Source: Sphingomonadaceae bacterium
Lineage (GTDB): Bacteria > Pseudomonadota > Alphaproteobacteria > Sphingomonadales > Sphingomonadaceae
Direction: 5' to 3'
DNA: 64,000 nt
NCBI GenBank assembly: GCA_025056155.1
Contig: JANWWL010000006.1
Coordinates: 124,001-188,000 of the forward strand
Positions within the stretch are counted from its first letter, which is position 1; each line of letters begins with the position of its first letter. Below are positions 63,133-64,000 of this stretch, piece by piece. Under the pieces are notes generated by a model, which saw only the letters and a list, made by a program, of their open reading frames with translations, did not search any database and was not told the origin of the DNA. The translations under genes were made by a program, and so were the position numbers.

Positions 63133-64000
63133 TCAACCCGCCGGCCGGTCGAACGCCGCAGCGAGCGAGGGGGCGCCCGTTCGGTCGAGCCAGAGGGTGA
63201 GGTCGCGGTGGATCCGGGCCACGAGCCCCAACCCCTCGTAGACGAGGGCGGTGTAGAGTTGGACCGCGACCGCCCCGGCCTGAAGTTTCGCAAGTACGTC
63301 GTCGGCCGAGGCGATGCCGCCCACCCCCACCAGCGGCAGCGCGCCCGCCAGCTCGACCGCGAAGCGGGCCAGCACCTGAGTGGATGGCTCCATCAGCGGC
63401 CGGCCCGACAGCCCACCCGCCTGGGCGGCGTGTCGGCTCCGCAGGCCGGGGGGCCGGGCGAGCGTGGTGTTGCCCACCACGAGGGCCGCGATCGCTCGGG
63501 ACTCGACCGCGGTCCGCGCCACGGCCGCCACCTGGGCGGCGTCGAGATCGGGAGAGACCTTGAGGAACAGGGGCGGGCCGCCCGGCCCTCGCGCTTCGGC
63601 CGCCGCCGCCACCAGCTCGCCCAGGGCCGCCCCCTGCAGGTCGCGCAGGCCGGGCGTGTTGGGAGAGGACACGTTGAGCGTGATCCAGGCCGCCACCGGG
63701 GCGACGGCCGCCACCGCCCGGGCGAAGTCGGCCAGCCGTTCGGGCGAATCGCGGTTGGGGCCCACGTTCACCCCCAGCTGCGGATGCGCGCGCAACCTGG
63801 CCCGCGCGGCCTCCACCCCAGCGTTGTTGAAGCCCAGCCGGTTGATGACAGCCCGGTCCTCGTGCAGGCGGAACACGCGGGGGCCTGGATTGCCCGCCTG
63901 CGGCCGGGGGGTGAGCGTGCCCACCTCAACGAAACCGAAGCCGACCCGCAGCAGGGCGCGCCAGGCGCGCGCGTCCTTGTCGAAGCCGGCGGCGAGCCCC
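63133..64000 (-). CDS. pyrD: dihydroorotate dehydrogenase (quinone), N-terminus outside window
   Basis: The visible 289 residues cover most of a class 2 PyrD, the membrane-associated flavoenzyme of pyrimidine synthesis. GFDKDARAWRALLRVGFGFVEVG begins at the right edge. NRLGFNNAGVEAARARL follows; the catalytic Ser lies in LNVSSPNTPGLRDLQ, then LFLKVSPDLD, ALVVGNTTLARP, LVGVGGIASADDVLAKLQAGA and QLYTALVYEGLG. Class 2 is indicated by the Ser base and the continuing N-terminal part. The stop lies 33 bases before the ggt start. Confidence 0.93.
   Translation of the reverse strand, partial: GLAAGFDKDARAWRALLRVGFGFVEVGTLTPRPQAGNPGPRVFRLHEDRAVINRLGFNNAGVEAARARLRAHPQLGVNVGPNRDSPERLADFARAVAAVAPVAAWITLNVSSPNTPGLRDLQGAALGELVAAAAEARGPGGPPLFLKVSPDLDAAQVAAVARTAVESRAIAALVVGNTTLARPPGLRSRHAAQAGGLSGRPLMEPSTQVLARFAVELAGALPLVGVGGIASADDVLAKLQAGAVAVQLYTALVYEGLGLVARIHRDLTLWLDRTGAPSLAAAFDRPAG

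Overview
The window is very GC-rich, densely packed bacterial chromosome with about 60 protein genes, one tRNA, two clearly decayed genes and no visible phage, IS or CRISPR element. Gene content and order point to an alphaproteobacterium, most probably Sphingomonadales. The evidence is the lolA-xth-ribA-L,D-transpeptidase-tRNA-Arg block, the crcB-rluA-HAD-ATP12 block, the usg gene, GAAC-N7-GAAC SOS boxes before imuA-imuB-dnaE2, and a PEP-CTERM protein together with the prsK/prsR regulators. I cannot assign a genus. Overlapping start/stop codons (ATGA, GTGA, TGATG) are the rule, and several convergent gene pairs overlap tail to tail.

Layout. 0-11 kb: end of an M16 peptidase, a small secreted protein, a crotonase, then the leftward operon DUF429-like / crcB / rluA / HAD / small membrane protein / ATP12, and bolA with the arginine succinyltransferase genes astA-astD-astB facing a divergent Lrp-type regulator; tspO and a GlsB-like membrane protein follow. 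11-17.5 kb: RNase E with a long structured leader, an isolated fliD-fliS pair, an alpha/beta-hydrolase gene broken by three one-base frameshifts, and tRNA-Arg(CCG). 17.5-29.4 kb: L,D-transpeptidase, ribA, xth and lolA; gph; glmU-glmS-GFA-gor; a carotenoid oxygenase; and class II DAHP synthase.

29.4-46 kb: a PEP-CTERM surface protein with its own promoter, a phosphonate-type ABC importer whose ATPase and permease are fused, a P450/hydrolase pair, an M3 oligopeptidase, usg, a PAP2 phosphatase, an ABC/DUF3299 cluster with a His-rich loop, an AgcS symporter, a DksA-like zinc-finger protein, a signal-peptide methyltransferase, a Cys-rich secreted protein, a decayed DUF2855 gene, and a pirin whose 5' end and promoter are unusually AT-rich. 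46-52 kb: the SOS mutagenesis cassette imuA-imuB-dnaE2 behind three GAAC half-sites at 11-bp spacing. 52-64 kb: cysD-cysNC, facing a helix-turn-helix protein across a perfect palindrome; prsK-prsR; then pyrD-ggt-acyl-CoA ligase.

Functional themes. Cell-envelope supply (glmU, glmS, lolA, L,D-transpeptidase) sits beside central anabolism (ribA, DAHP synthase, pyrD, cysDNC). The PEP-CTERM substrate near 29 kb and the two-component pair near 57 kb probably belong to one surface/exopolysaccharide program, although the sorting enzyme itself is outside the window. I did not find a convincing wholly new multigene system. The most unusual signals are the triple homopolymer frameshift, the tandem SOS operator touching the imuA start codon, the PhnC-PhnE fusion, the palindromic cys operator and the large palindrome between lolA and xth.
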